Assembly (NCBI GenBank): GCA_000711775.1
Contig: ARYC01002500.1
Location: 1 to 64,000 of the forward strand
DNA: 64,000 nt
Reading direction: 5' to 3'
Origin: Oxytricha trifallax
Taxonomy: Eukaryota > Ciliophora > Spirotrichea > Sporadotrichida > Oxytrichidae
Made by a program: the position numbers and the translations under genes. The notes beneath the pieces were generated by a model. That model had not been told where the DNA came from. It saw only the letters and a list, made by a program, of their open reading frames with translations, and made no database searches. Each line of letters starts with the position of its first letter. Position 1 is the stretch's first letter. Shown in pieces: positions 10,965-24,600 of the stretch.

Positions 10965-13900
10965 GGAGGTCTGCGTGTGCCATTGCTCTCATGAAGTCGC
11001 TAGCTAGTATGCTACTCTTTCTCGCCATTATTTAAATCATTAAGAAAATATAAAGAAACATGCTCAGGGACAAAACCACGTAATGTAAGAAAATTGTTTG
11101 CTAAATGCCATCACTTTTCAAAATCATTATACTTTTATCAGATAATATATTTATGATGTCGAAGATCGGAGTGTCTCATTGCTTGTATGAGCCCGCAAGT
11201 ATGCTTTTCTTGCTTGCCATAATTTAAATCATTGAAAACTCACAAGTATGCTACTCTTGCCATCATTTGAATCATAGTAAAACAAAAAGAAACATAATCA
11301 GTGACATAACCGCGTCATGTTTAAAAATTGGTTACAAAATGCCATATATTTCACAAAATTATTATACTTTTATCGCTCAATAATTTCTCAACATAGGAGG
11401 TCTGCGTCTGCCATTGCTCTCATGAAGGCGCTAGCTAGTATGCTACTCTTTCTCCCCATTATTTAAATCATTAAGAAAATATAAAGAAACATGCTCAGGG
11501 ACAAAACCACGTAATGTAAGAAAATTGTTTGCTAAATGCCATCACTTTTCAAAATCATTATACTTTTATCCGATAATATTTTTATGATGTCGAAGGTCGG
11601 AGTGTCTCATTGCTTGTATGAGCCCGCAAGTATGCTTTTCTTGCTTGCCATAATTTAAATCATTGAAAACTCACAAGTATGCTACTCTTGCCATCATTTG
11701 AATCATAGTAAAACAAAAAGAAACATAATCAGTGACATAACCGCGTCATGTTTAAAAATTGGTTGCAAAATGCCATATATTTCACAAAATTATTATACTT
11801 TTATCGTTCAATAATTTCTCAACATAGGAGGTCTGCGTCTGCCATTGCTCTCATGAAGGCGCTAGCTAGTATGCTACTCTTTCTCGCCATTATTTAAATC
11901 ATTAAGAAAATATAAAGAAACATGTTCAGGGACAAATCCACGTAATGTAAGAAAATTGTTTGCTAAATGCCATCACTTTTCAAAATCATTATACTTTTAT
12001 CAGATAATATATTTATGATGTCGAAGGTCGGAGTGTCTCATTGCTTGTATGAGCCCGCAAGTATGCTTTTCTTGCTTGCCATAATTTAAATCATTTGAAA
12101 CTCACAAGTATGCTACTCTTGCCATCATTTGAATCATAGTAAAACAAAAAGAAACATAATCAGTGACATAACCGCGTCATGTTTAAAAATTGGTTGCAAA
12201 ATGCCATATATTTCACAAAATTATTATACTTTTATCGCTCAATAATTTCTCAACATAGGAGGTCTGCGTCTGCCATTGCTCTCATGAAGGCGCTAGCTAG
12301 TATGCTACTCTTTCTCCCCATTATTTAAATCATTAAGAAAATATAAAGAAACATGCTCAGGGACAAATCCACGTAATGTAAGAAAATTGTTTGCTAAATG
12401 CCATCACTTTTCAAAATCATTATACTTTTATCCGATAATATATTTATGATGTCGAAGGTCGGAGTGTCTCATTGCTTGTATGAGCCCGCAAGTATGCTTT
12501 TCTTGCTTGCCATAATTTAAATCATTTGAAACTCACAAGTATGCTACTCTTGCCATCATTTGAATCATAGTAAAACAAAAAGAAACATAATCAGTGACAT
12601 AACCGCGTCATGTTTAAAAATTGGTTGCAAAATGCCATATATTTCACAAAATTATTATACTTTTATCGCTCAATAATTTCTCAACATAGGAGGTCTGCGT
12701 CTGCCATTGCTCTCATGAAGGCGCTAGCTAGTATGCTACTCTTTCTCCCCATTATTTAAATCATTAAGAAAATATAAAGAAACATGCTCAGGGACAAATC
12801 CACGTAATGTAAGAAAATTGTTTGCTAAATGCCATCACTTTTCAAAATCATTATACTTTTATCCGATAATATATTTATGATGTCGAAGGTCGGAGTGTCT
12901 CATTGCTTGTATGAGCCCGCAAGTATGCTTTTCTTGCTTGCCATAATTTAAATCATTTGAAACTCACAAGTATGCTACTCTTGCCATCATTTGAATCATA
13001 GTAAAACAAAAAGAAACATAATCAGTGACATAACCGCGTCATGTTTAAAAATTGGTTGCAAAATGCCATATATTTCACAAAATTATTATACTTTTATCGC
13101 TCAATAATTTCTCAACATAGGAGGTCTGCGTCTGCCATTGCTCTCATGAAGGCGCTAGCTAGTATGCTACTCTTTCTCGCCATTATTTAAATCATTAAGA
13201 AAATATAAAGAAACATGCTCAGGGACAAAACCACGTAATGTAAGAAAATTGTTTGCTAAATGCCATCACTTTTCAAAATCATTATACTTTTATCCGATAA
13301 TATTTTTATGATGTCGAAGGTCGGAGTGTCTCATTGCTTGTATGAGCCCGCAAGTATGCTTTTCTTGCTTGCCATAATTTAAATCATTGAAAACTCACAA
13401 GTATGCTACTCTTGCCATCATTTGAATCATAGTAAAACAAAAAGAAACATAATCAGTGACATAACCGCGTCATGTTTAAAAATTGGTTGCAAAATGCCAT
13501 ATATTTCACAAAATTATTATACTTTTATCGCTCAATAATTTCTCAACATAGGAGGTCTGCGTCTGCCATTGCTCTCATGAAGGCGCTAGCTAGTATGCTA
13601 CTCTTTCTCGCCATTATTTAAATCATTAAGAAAATATAAAGAAACATGTTCAGGGACAAATCCACGTAATGTAAGAAAATTGTTTGCTAAATGCCATCAC
13701 TTTTCAAAATCATTATACTTTTATCCGATAATATATTTATGATGTCGAAGGTCGGAGTGTCTCATTGCTTGTATGAGCCCGCAAGTATGCTTTTCTTGCT
13801 TGCCATAATTTAAATCATTTGAAACTCACAAGTATGCTACTCTTGCCATCATTTGAATCATAGTAAAACAAAAAGAAACATAATCAGTGACATAACCGCG

Positions 13901-16900
13901 TCATGTTTAAAAATTGGTTACAAAATGCCATATATTTCACAAAATTATTATACTTTTATCGCTCAATAATTTCTCAACATAGGAGGTGTGCATGTGCCAT
14001 TGCTCTGCTGAAGGCGCAGGTATGCTACTCTTTCATGTTACTGTCTGATGTCGTGCCAAAATTCTAATAAAATTACTTGGAACAAAATAATACCTCGTTA
14101 CGAAAGAGTTTTATTAATTCCATGACTTTTATAAATTATTATACTTTTATCGCTCAATAATTTCTCAACATAGGAGGTCTGCGTCTGCCATTGCTCTCAT
14201 GAAGTCGCTAGCTAGTATGCTACTCTTTCTCGCCATTATTTAAATCATTAAGAAAATATAAAGAAACATGCTCAGGGACAAATCCACGTAATGTAAGAAA
14301 ATTGTTTGCTAAATGCCATCACTTTTCAAAATCATTATACTTTTATCCGATAATATATTTATGATGTCGAAGGTCGGAGTGTCTCATTGCTTGTATGAGC
14401 CCGCAAGTATGCTTTTCTTGCTTGCCATAATTTAAATCATTTGAAACTCACAAGTATGCTACTCTTGCCATCATTTGAATCATAGTAAAACAAAAAGAAA
14501 CATAATCAGTGACATAACCGCGTCATGTTTAAAAATTGGTTGCAAAATGCCATATATTTCACAAAATTATTATACTTTTATCGTTCAATAATTTCTCAAC
14601 ATAGGAGGTCTGCGTCTGCCATTGCTCTCATGAAGGCGCTAGCTAGTATGCTACTCTTTCTCGCCATTATTTAAATCATTAAGAAAATATAAAGAAACAT
14701 GCTCAGGGACAAAACCACGTAATGTAAGAAAATTGTTTGCTAAATGCCATCACTTTTCAAAATCATTATACTTTTATCCGATAATATTTTTATGATGTCG
14801 AAGGTCGGAGTGTCTCATTGCTTGTATGAGCCCGCAAGTATGCTTTTCTTGCTTGCCATAATTTAAATCATTGAAAACTCACAAGTATGCTACTCTTGCC
14901 ATCATTTGAATCATAGTAAAACAAAAAGAAACATAATCAGTGACATAACCGCGTCATGTTTAAAAATTGGTTGCAAAATGCCATATATTTCACAAAATTA
15001 TTATACTTTTATCGTTCAATAATTTCTCAACATAGGAGGTCTGCGTCTGCCATTGCTCTCATGAAGGCGCTAGCTAGTATGCTACTCTTTCTCGCCATTA
15101 TTTAAATCATTAAGAAAATATAAAGAAACATGCTCAGGGACAAATCCACGTAATGTAAGAAAATTGTTTGCTAAATGCCATCACTTTTCAAAATCATTAT
15201 ACTTTTATCCGATAATATTTTTATGATGTCGAAGGTCGGAGTGTCTCATTGCTTGTATGAGCCCGCAAGTATGCTTTTCTTGCTTGCCATAATTTAAATC
15301 ATTGAAAACTCACAAGTATGCTACTCTTGCCATCATTTGAATCATAGTAAAACAAAAAGAAACATAATCAGTGACATAACCGCGTCATGTTTAAAAATTG
15401 GTTGCAAAATGCCATATATTTCACAAAATTATTATACTTTTATCGTTCAATAATTTCTCAACATAGGAGGTCTGCGTCTGCCATTGCTCTCATGAAGGCG
15501 CTAGCTAGTATGCTACTCTTTCTCGCCATTATTTAAATCATTAAGAAAATATAAAGAAACATGCTCAGGGACAAAACCACGTAATGTAAGAAAATTGTTT
15601 GCTAAATGCCATCACTTTTCAAAATCATTATACTTTTATCAGATAATATATTTATGATGTCGAAGGTCGGAGTGTCTCATTGCTTGTATGAGCCCGCAAG
15701 TATGCTTTTCTTGCTTGCCATAATTTAAATCATTGAAAACTCACAAGTATGCTACTCTTGCCATCATTTGAATCATAGTAAAACAAAAAGAAACATAATC
15801 AGTGACATAACCGCGTCATGTTTAAAAATTGGTTGCAAAATGCCATATATTTCACAAAATTATTATACTTTTATCGCTCAATAATTTCTCAACATAGGAG
15901 GTGTGCATGTGCCATTGCTCTGCTGAAGGCGCAGGTATGCTACTCTTTCATGTTACTGTCTGATGTCATGCCAAAATTCTAATAAAATTACTTGGAACAA
16001 AATTATACCTCGTTACGAAAGAGTTTTATTAATTCCATGACTTTTATAAATTATTATACTTTTATCGCTCAATAATTTCTCAACATAGGAGGTCTGCGTC
16101 TGCCATTGCTCTCATGAAGGCGCTAGCTAGTATGCTACTCTTTCTCGCCATTATTTAAATCATTAAGAAAATATAAAGAAACATGCTCAGGGACAAATCC
16201 ACGTAATGTAAGAAAATTGTTTGCTAAATGCCATCACTTTTCAAAATCATTATACTTTTATCCGATAATATATTTATGATGTCGAAGGTCGGAGTGTCTC
16301 ATTGCTTGTATGAGCCCGCAAGTATGCTTTTCTTGCTTGCCATAATTTAAATCATTGGAAACTCACAAGTATGCTACTCTTGCCATCATTTGAATCATAG
16401 TAAAACAAAAAGAAACATAATCAGTGACATAACCGCGTCATGTTTAAAAATTGGTTGCAAAATGCCATATATTTCACAAAATTATTATACTTTTATCGTT
16501 CAATAATTTCTCAACATAGGAGGTCTGCGTCTGCCATTGCTCTCATGAAGGCGCTAGCTAGTATGCTACTCTTTCTCGCCATTATTTAAATCATTAAGAA
16601 AATATAAAGAAACATGTTCAGGGACAAATCCACGTAATGTAAGAAAATTGTTTGCTAAATGCCATCACTTTTCAAATCATTATACTTTTATCAGATAATA
16701 TATTTATGATGTCGAAGGTCGGAGTGTCTCATTGCTTGTATGAGCCCGCAAGTATGCTTTTCTTGCTTGCCATAATTTAAATCATTTGAAACTCACAAGT
16801 ATGCTACTCTTGCCATCATTTGAATCATAGTAAAACAAAAAGAAACATAATCAGTGACATAACCGCGTCATGTTTAAAAATTGGTTGCAAAATGCCATAT

Positions 16901-18659
16901 ATGTCACAAAATTATTATACTTTTATCACTCAATAATTTCTCACATAGGAGGTCTGCGTCTGCCATTGCTCTCATGAAGGCGCTAGCTAGTATGCTACTC
17001 TTTCTCGCCATTATTTAAATCATTAAGAAAATATAAAGAAACATGCTCAGGGACAAAACCACGTAATGTAAGAAAATTGTTTGCTAAATGCCATCACTTT
17101 TCAAAATCATTATACTTTTATCCGATAATATATTTATGATGTCGAAGGTCGGAGTGTCTCATTGCTTGTATGAGCCCGCAAGTATGCTTTTCTTGCTTGC
17201 CATAATTTAAATCATTGAAAACTCACAAGTATGCTACTCTTGCCATCATTTGAATCATAGTAAAACAAAAAGAAACATAATCAGTGACATAACCGCGTCA
17301 TGTTTAAAAATTGGTTGCAAAATGCCATATATTTCACAAAATTATTATACTTTTATCGCTCAATAATTTCTCAACATAGGAGGTCTGCGTCTGCCATTGC
17401 TCTCATGAAGGCGCTAGCTAGTATGCTACTCTTTCTCCCCATTATTTAAATCATTAAGAAAAAAAGAAACATGCTCAGGGACAAAACCACGTAATGTAAG
17501 AAAATTGTTTGCTAAATGCCATCACTTTTCAAAATCATTATACTTTTATCCGATAATATATTTATGATGTCGAAGGTCGGAGTGTCTCATTGCTTGTATG
17601 AGCCCGCAAGTATGCTTTTCTTGCTTGCCATAATTTAAATCATTGAAAACTCACAAGTATGCTACTCTTGCCATCATTTGAATCATAGTAAAACAAAAAG
17701 AAACATAATCAGTGACATAACCGCGTCATGTTTAAAAATTGGTTGCAAAATGCCATATATTTCACAAAATTATTATACTTTTATCGTTCAATAATTTCTC
17801 AACATAGGAGGTCTGCGTCTGCCATTGCTCTCATGAAGGCGCTAGCTAGTATGCTACTCTTTCTCGCCATTATTTAAATCATTAAAAAATATAAAGAAAC
17901 ATGCTCAGGGACAAAACCACGTAATGTAAGAAAATTATTTGCTAAATGACATCACTATTCAAAATCATTATACTTTTATCATATATTTTTGATGTCGAAG
18001 GTCGGAGTGTCTCATTGCTTGTATGAGCCCGCAAGTATGCTATTCTTGCTTGCCATAATTTAAATCATTGGAAACTCGCAAGTATGCTACTCTTGCCATG
18101 ATTTAATCATAGTAAAACAAAAAGAAACATAATCACTGACATAACCGCGTCATGTTTAAAAAATGGTTGCAAATGCCATATATTTCACAAAATTTTATAC
18201 TTTTATCGCTCAATAATTTCTCAACATAGGAGGTCTGCGTCTGCCATTGCTCTCATGAAGGCGCTAGCTAGTATGCTACTCTTTCTCCCCATTATTTAAA
18301 TCATTAAGAAAATATAAAGAAACATGCTCAGGGACAAATCCACGTAATGTAAGAAAATTGTTTGCTAAATGCCATCACTTTTCAAAATCATTATACTTTT
18401 ATCAGATAATATATTTATGATGTCGAAGGTCGGAGTGTCTCATTGCTTGTATGAGCCCGCAAGTATGCTTTTCTTGCTTGCCATAATTTAAATCATTGGA
18501 AACTCACAAGTATGCTACTCTTGCCATCATTTGAATCATAGTAAAACAAAAAGAAACATAATCAGTGACATAACCGCGTCATGTTTAAAAATTGGTTACA
18601 AAATGCCATATATTTCACAAAATTATTATACTTTTATCGCTCAATAATTTCTCAACATA
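10965..18659. repeat. left block: runs of 431-bp AB dimers broken by rare C monomers
   Basis: Phase boxes at 10965, 11396, 11827, 12258, 12689, 13120 and 13551 are 431 bp apart: seven AB dimers. A C monomer (13982-14172) follows, then four dimers (14173, 14604, 15035, 15466), C at 15897-16087, and six dimers from 16088. Three of these last are shortened (422-429 bp) by small deletions, the clearest at about 17460 and 17980-18190. Confidence 0.93.
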
Positions 18660-21600
18660 GGAGGTCTGCATCTGCCATTGCTCTGCTGAAGGCGCAGGTA
18701 TGCTACTCTTTCATGTTACTGTCTGATGTCATGCCAAAATTCTAATAAAATTACTTGGAACAAAATAATACCTCGTTACGAAAGAGTTTTATTAATTCCA
18801 TGACTTTTATAAATTATTATACATTTATCGCTCAAAAATTTCTCAACATAGGAGGTCTGCGTCTGCCATTGCTCTCATGAAGGCGCTAGCTAGTATGCTA
18901 CTCTTTCTCGCCATTATTTAAATCATTAAGAAAATATAAAGAAACATGCTCAGGGACAAAACCACGTAATGTAAGAAAATTGTTTGCTAAATGCCATCAC
19001 TTTTCAAAATCATTATACTTTTATCCGATAATATTTTTATGATGTCGAAGGTCGGAGTGTCTCATTGCTTGTATGAGCCCGCAAGTATGCTTTTCTTGCT
19101 TGCCATAATTTAAATCATTGAAAACTCACAAGTATGCTACTCTTGCCATCATTTGAATCATAGTAAAACAAAAAGAAACATAATCAGTGACATAACCGCG
19201 TCATGTTTAAAAATTGGTTACAAAATGCCATATATTTCACAAAATTATTATACTTTTATCGCTCATAATTTCTCAACATAGGAGGTGTGCATGTGCCATT
19301 GCTCTCATGAAGGCGCAGGTATGCTACTCTTTCATGTTACTGTCTGATGTCATGCCAAAATTCTAATAAAATTACTTGGAACAAAATAATACCTCGTTAC
19401 GAAAGAGTTTTATTAATTCCATGACTTTTATAAATTATTATACTTTTATCGCTCAATAATTTCTCAACATAGGAGGTCTGCGTCTGCCATTGCTCTCATG
19501 AATGCGCAAGTATGCTACTCTTTCTCGCCATTATTTAAATCATTAAGAAAATATAAAGAAACATGCTCAGGGACAAAACCACGTAATGTAAGAAAATTGT
19601 TTGCTAAATGCCATCACTTTTCAAAATCATTATACTTTTATCCGATAATATTTTTATGATGTCGAAGGTCGGAGTGTCTCATTGCTTGTATGAGCCCGCA
19701 AGTATGCTTTTCTTGCTTGCCATAATTTAAATCATTGAAAACTCACAAGTATGCTACTCTTGCCATCATTTGAATCATAGTAAAACAAAAAGAAACATAA
19801 TCAGTGACATAACCGCGTCATGTTTAAAAATTGGTTGCAAAATGCCATATATTTCACAAAATTATTATACTTTTATCGCTCAATAATTTCTCAACGTAGG
19901 AGGTGTGCATGTGCCATTGCTCTGCTGAAAGCTCAGGTATGCTACTCTTTCATGTTACTGTCTGATGTCGTGCCAAAATTCTAATAAAATTACTTGGAAC
20001 AAAATAATACCTCGTTAAGAAAGAGTTTTATTAATTCCATGACTTTTATAAATATTATACATTTATCGCACAAAAATTTCTCAACATAGGAGGTCTGCGT
20101 CTGCCATTGCTCTCATGAAGGCGCTAGCTAGTATGCTACTCTTTCTCCCCATTATTTAAATCATTAAGAAAATATAAAGAAACATGCTCAGGGACAAAAC
20201 CACGTAATGTAAGAAAATTGTTTGCTAAATGCCATCACTTTTCAAAATCATTATACTTTTATCCGATAATATATTTATGATGTCGAAGGTCGGAGTGTCT
20301 CATTGCTTGTATGAGCCCGCAAGTATGCTTTTCTTGCTTGCCATAATTTAAATCATTGAAAACTCACAAGTATGCTACTCTTGCCATCATTTGAATCATA
20401 GTAAAACAAAAAGAAACATAATCAGTGACATAACCGCGTCATGTTTAAAAATTGGTTACAAAATGCCATATATTTCACAAAATTATTATACTTTTATCGC
20501 TCAATAATTTCTCAACATAGGAGGTCTGCATCTGCCATTGCTCTGCTGAAGGCGCAGGTATGCTACTCTTTCATGTTACTGTCTGATGTCATGCCAAAAT
20601 TCTAATAAAATTACTTGGAACAAAATAATACCTCGTTACGAAAGAGTTTTATTAATTCCATGACTTTTATAAATTATTATACATTTATCGCTCAAAAATT
20701 TCTCACGTAGGAGGTCTGCGTGTGCCATTGCTCTCATGAAGTCGCTAGCTAGTATGCTACTCTTTCTCGCCATTATTTAAATCATTAAGAAAATATAAAG
20801 AAACATGCTCAGGGACAAAACCACGTAATGTAAGAAAATTGTTTGCTAAATGCCATCACTTTTCAAAATCATTATACTTTTATCAGATAATATATTTATG
20901 ATGTCGAAGATCGGAGTGTCTCATTGCTTGTATGAGCCCGCAAGTATGCTTTTCTTGCTTGCCATAATTTAAATCATTGAAAACTCACAAGTATGCTACT
21001 CTTGCCATCATTTGAATCATAGTAAAACAAAAAGAAACATAATCAGTGACATAACCGCGTCATGTTTAAAAATTGGTTGCAAAATGCCATATATTTCACA
21101 AAATTATTATACTTTTATCGCTCAATAATTTCTCAACATAGGAGGTGTGCATGTGCCATTGCTCTGCTGAAGGCGCAGGTATGCTACTCTTTCATGTTAC
21201 TGTCTGATGTCATGCCAAAATTCTAATAAAATTACTTGGAACAAAATTATACCTCGTTACGAAAGAGTTTTATTAATTCCATGACTTTTATAAATTATTA
21301 TACTTTTATCGCTCAATAATTTCTCAACATAGGAGGTCTGCGTCTGCCATTGCTTATGAAGGCGCTAGCTAGTATGCTACTTTCTCGCAATTATTAAATC
21401 ATTAAGAAAATATAAAGAAACATGCTCAGGGACAAAACCACGTAATGTAAGAAAATTGTTTGCTAAATGCCATCACTTTTCAAAATCATTATACTTTTAT
21501 CAGATAATATATTTATGATGTCGAAGATCGGAGTGTCTCATTGCTTGTATGAGCCCGCAAGTATGCTTTTCTTGCTTGCCATAATTTAAATCATTGAAAA

Positions 21601-24600
21601 CTCACAAGTATGCTACTCTTGCCATCATTTGAATCATAGTAAAACAAAAAGAAACATAATCAGTGACATAACCGCGTCATGTTTAAAAATTGGTTGCAAA
21701 ATGCCATATATTTCACAAAATTATTATACTTTTATCGCTCAATAATTTCTCAACATAGGAGGTGTGCATGTGCCATTGCTCTGCTGAAGGCGCAGGTATG
21801 CTACTCTTTCATGTTACTGTCTGATGTCATGCCAAAATTCTAATAAAATTACTTGGAACAAAATTATACCTCGTTACGAAAGAGTTTTATTAATTCCATG
21901 ACTTTTATAAATTATTATACTTTTATCGCTCAATAATTTCTCAACATAGGAGGTCTGCGTCTGCCATTGCTCTCATGAAGGCGCTAGCTAGTATGCTACT
22001 CTTTCTCCCCATTATTTAAATCATTAAGAAAATATAAAGAAACATGCTCAGGGACAAATCCACGTAATGTAAGAAAATTGTTTGCTAAATGCCATCACTT
22101 TTCAAAATCATTATACTTTTATCCGATAATATATTTATGATGTCGAAGGTCGGAGTGTCTCATTGCTTGTATGAGCCCGCAAGTATGCTTTTCTTGCTTG
22201 CCATAATTTAAATCATTTGAAACTCACAAGTATGCTACTCTTGCCATCATTTGAATCATAGTAAAACAAAAAGAAACATAATCAGTGACATAACCGCGTC
22301 ATGTTTAAAAATTGGTTACAAAATGCCATATATTTCACAAAATTATTATACTTTTATCGCTCAATAATTTCTCAACATAGGAGGTCTGCATCTGCCATTG
22401 CTCTGCTGAAGGCGCAGGTATGCTACTCTTTCATGTTACTGTCTGATGTCATGCCAAAATTCTAATAAAATTACTTGGAACAAAATAATACCTCGTTACG
22501 AAAGAGTTTTATTAATTCCATGACTTTTATAAATTATTATACATTTATCGCTCAAAAATTTCTCAACATAGGAGGTCTGCGTCTGCCATTGCTCTCATGA
22601 AGGCGCAGCTAGTATGCTACTCTTTCTCGCCATTATTTAAATCATTAAGAAAATATAAAGAAACATGCTCAGGGACAAAACCACGTAATGTAAGAAAATT
22701 GTTTGCTAAATGCCATCACTTTTCAAAATCATTATACTTTTATCCGATAATATTTTTATGATGTCGAAGGTCGGAGTGTCTCATTGCTTGTATGAGCCCG
22801 CAAGTATGCTTTTCTTGCTTGCCATAATTTAAATCATTGAAAACTCACAAGTATGCTACTCTTGCCATCATTTGAATCATAGTAAAACAAAAAGAAACAT
22901 AATCAGTGACATAACCGCGTCATGTTTAAAAATTGGTTGCAAAATGCCATATATTTCACAAAATTATTATACTTTTATCGCTCAATAATTTCTCAACATA
23001 GGAGGTGTGCATGTGCCATTGCTCTGCTGAAGGCGCAGGTATGCTACTCTTTCATGTTACTGTCTGATGTCATGCCAAAATTCTAATAAAATTACTTGGA
23101 ACAAAATTATACCTCGTTACGAAAGAGTTTTATTAATTCCATGACTTTTATAAATTATTATACTTTTATCGCTCAATAATTAATTTCTCAACGTAGGAGG
23201 TCTGCGTGTGCCATTGCTCTCATGAAGTCGCTAGCTAGTATGCTACTCTTTCTCGCCATTATTTAAATCATTAAGAAAATATAAAGAAACATGCTCAGGG
23301 ACAAAACCACGTAATGTAAGAAAATTGTTTGCTAAATGCCATCACTTTTCAAAATCATTATACTTTTATCCGATAATATTTTTATGATGTCGAAGGTCGG
23401 AGTGTCTCATTGCTTGTATGAGCCCGCAAGTATGCTTTTCTTGCTTGCCATAATTTAAATCATTGAAAACTCACAAGTATGCTACTCTTGCCATCATTTG
23501 AATCATAGTAAAACAAAAAGAAACATAATCAGTGACATAACCGCGTCATGTTTAAAAATTGGTTGCAAAATGCCATATATTTCACAAAATTATTATACTT
23601 TTATCGCTCAATAATTTCTCAACATAGGAGGTCTGCGTCTGCCATTGCTCTGCTGAAGGCGCAGGTATGCTACTCTTTCATGTTACTGTCTGATGTCGTG
23701 CCAAAATTCTAATAAAATACTTGGAACAAAATAATACCTCGTTACGAAAGAGTTTTATTAATTCCATGACTTTTATAAATTATTATACATTTATCGCTCA
23801 AAAATTTCTCAACGTAGGAGGTCTGCGTGTGCCATTGCTCTCATGAAGTCGCTAGCTAGTATGCTACTCTTTCTCGCCATTATTTAAATCATTAAGAAAA
23901 TATAAAGAAACATGCTCAGGGACAAAACCACGTAATGTAAGAAAATTGTTTGCTAAATGCCATCACTTTTCAAAATCATTATACTTTTATCCGATAATAT
24001 TTTTATGATGTCGAAGGTCGGAGTGTCTCATTGCTTGTATGAGCCCGCAAGTATGCTTTTCTTGCTTGCCATAATTTAAATCATTGAAAACTCACAAGTA
24101 TGCTACTCTTGCCATCATTTGAATCATAGTAAAACAAAAAGAAACATAATCAGTGACATAACCGCGTCATGTTTAAAAATTGGTTGCAAAATGCCATATA
24201 TTTCACAAAATTATTATACTTTTATCGCTCAATAATTTCTCAACATAGGAGGTGTGCATGTGCCATTGCTCTGCTGAAGGCGCAGGTATGCTACTCTTTC
24301 ATGTTACTGTCTGATGTCATGCCAAAATTCTAATAAAATTACTTGGAACAAAATTATACCTCGTTACGAAAGAGTTTTATTAATTCCATGACTTTTATAA
24401 ATTATTATACTTTTATCGCTCAATAATTTCTCAACATAGGAGGTCTGCGTCTGCCATTGCTCTTCATGAAGGCGCTAGCTAGTATGCTACTCTTTCTCGC
24501 CATTATTTAAATCATTAAGAAAATATAAAGAAACATGTTCAGGGACAAATCCACGTAATGTAAGAAAATTGTTTGCTAAATGCCATCACTTTTCAAAATC

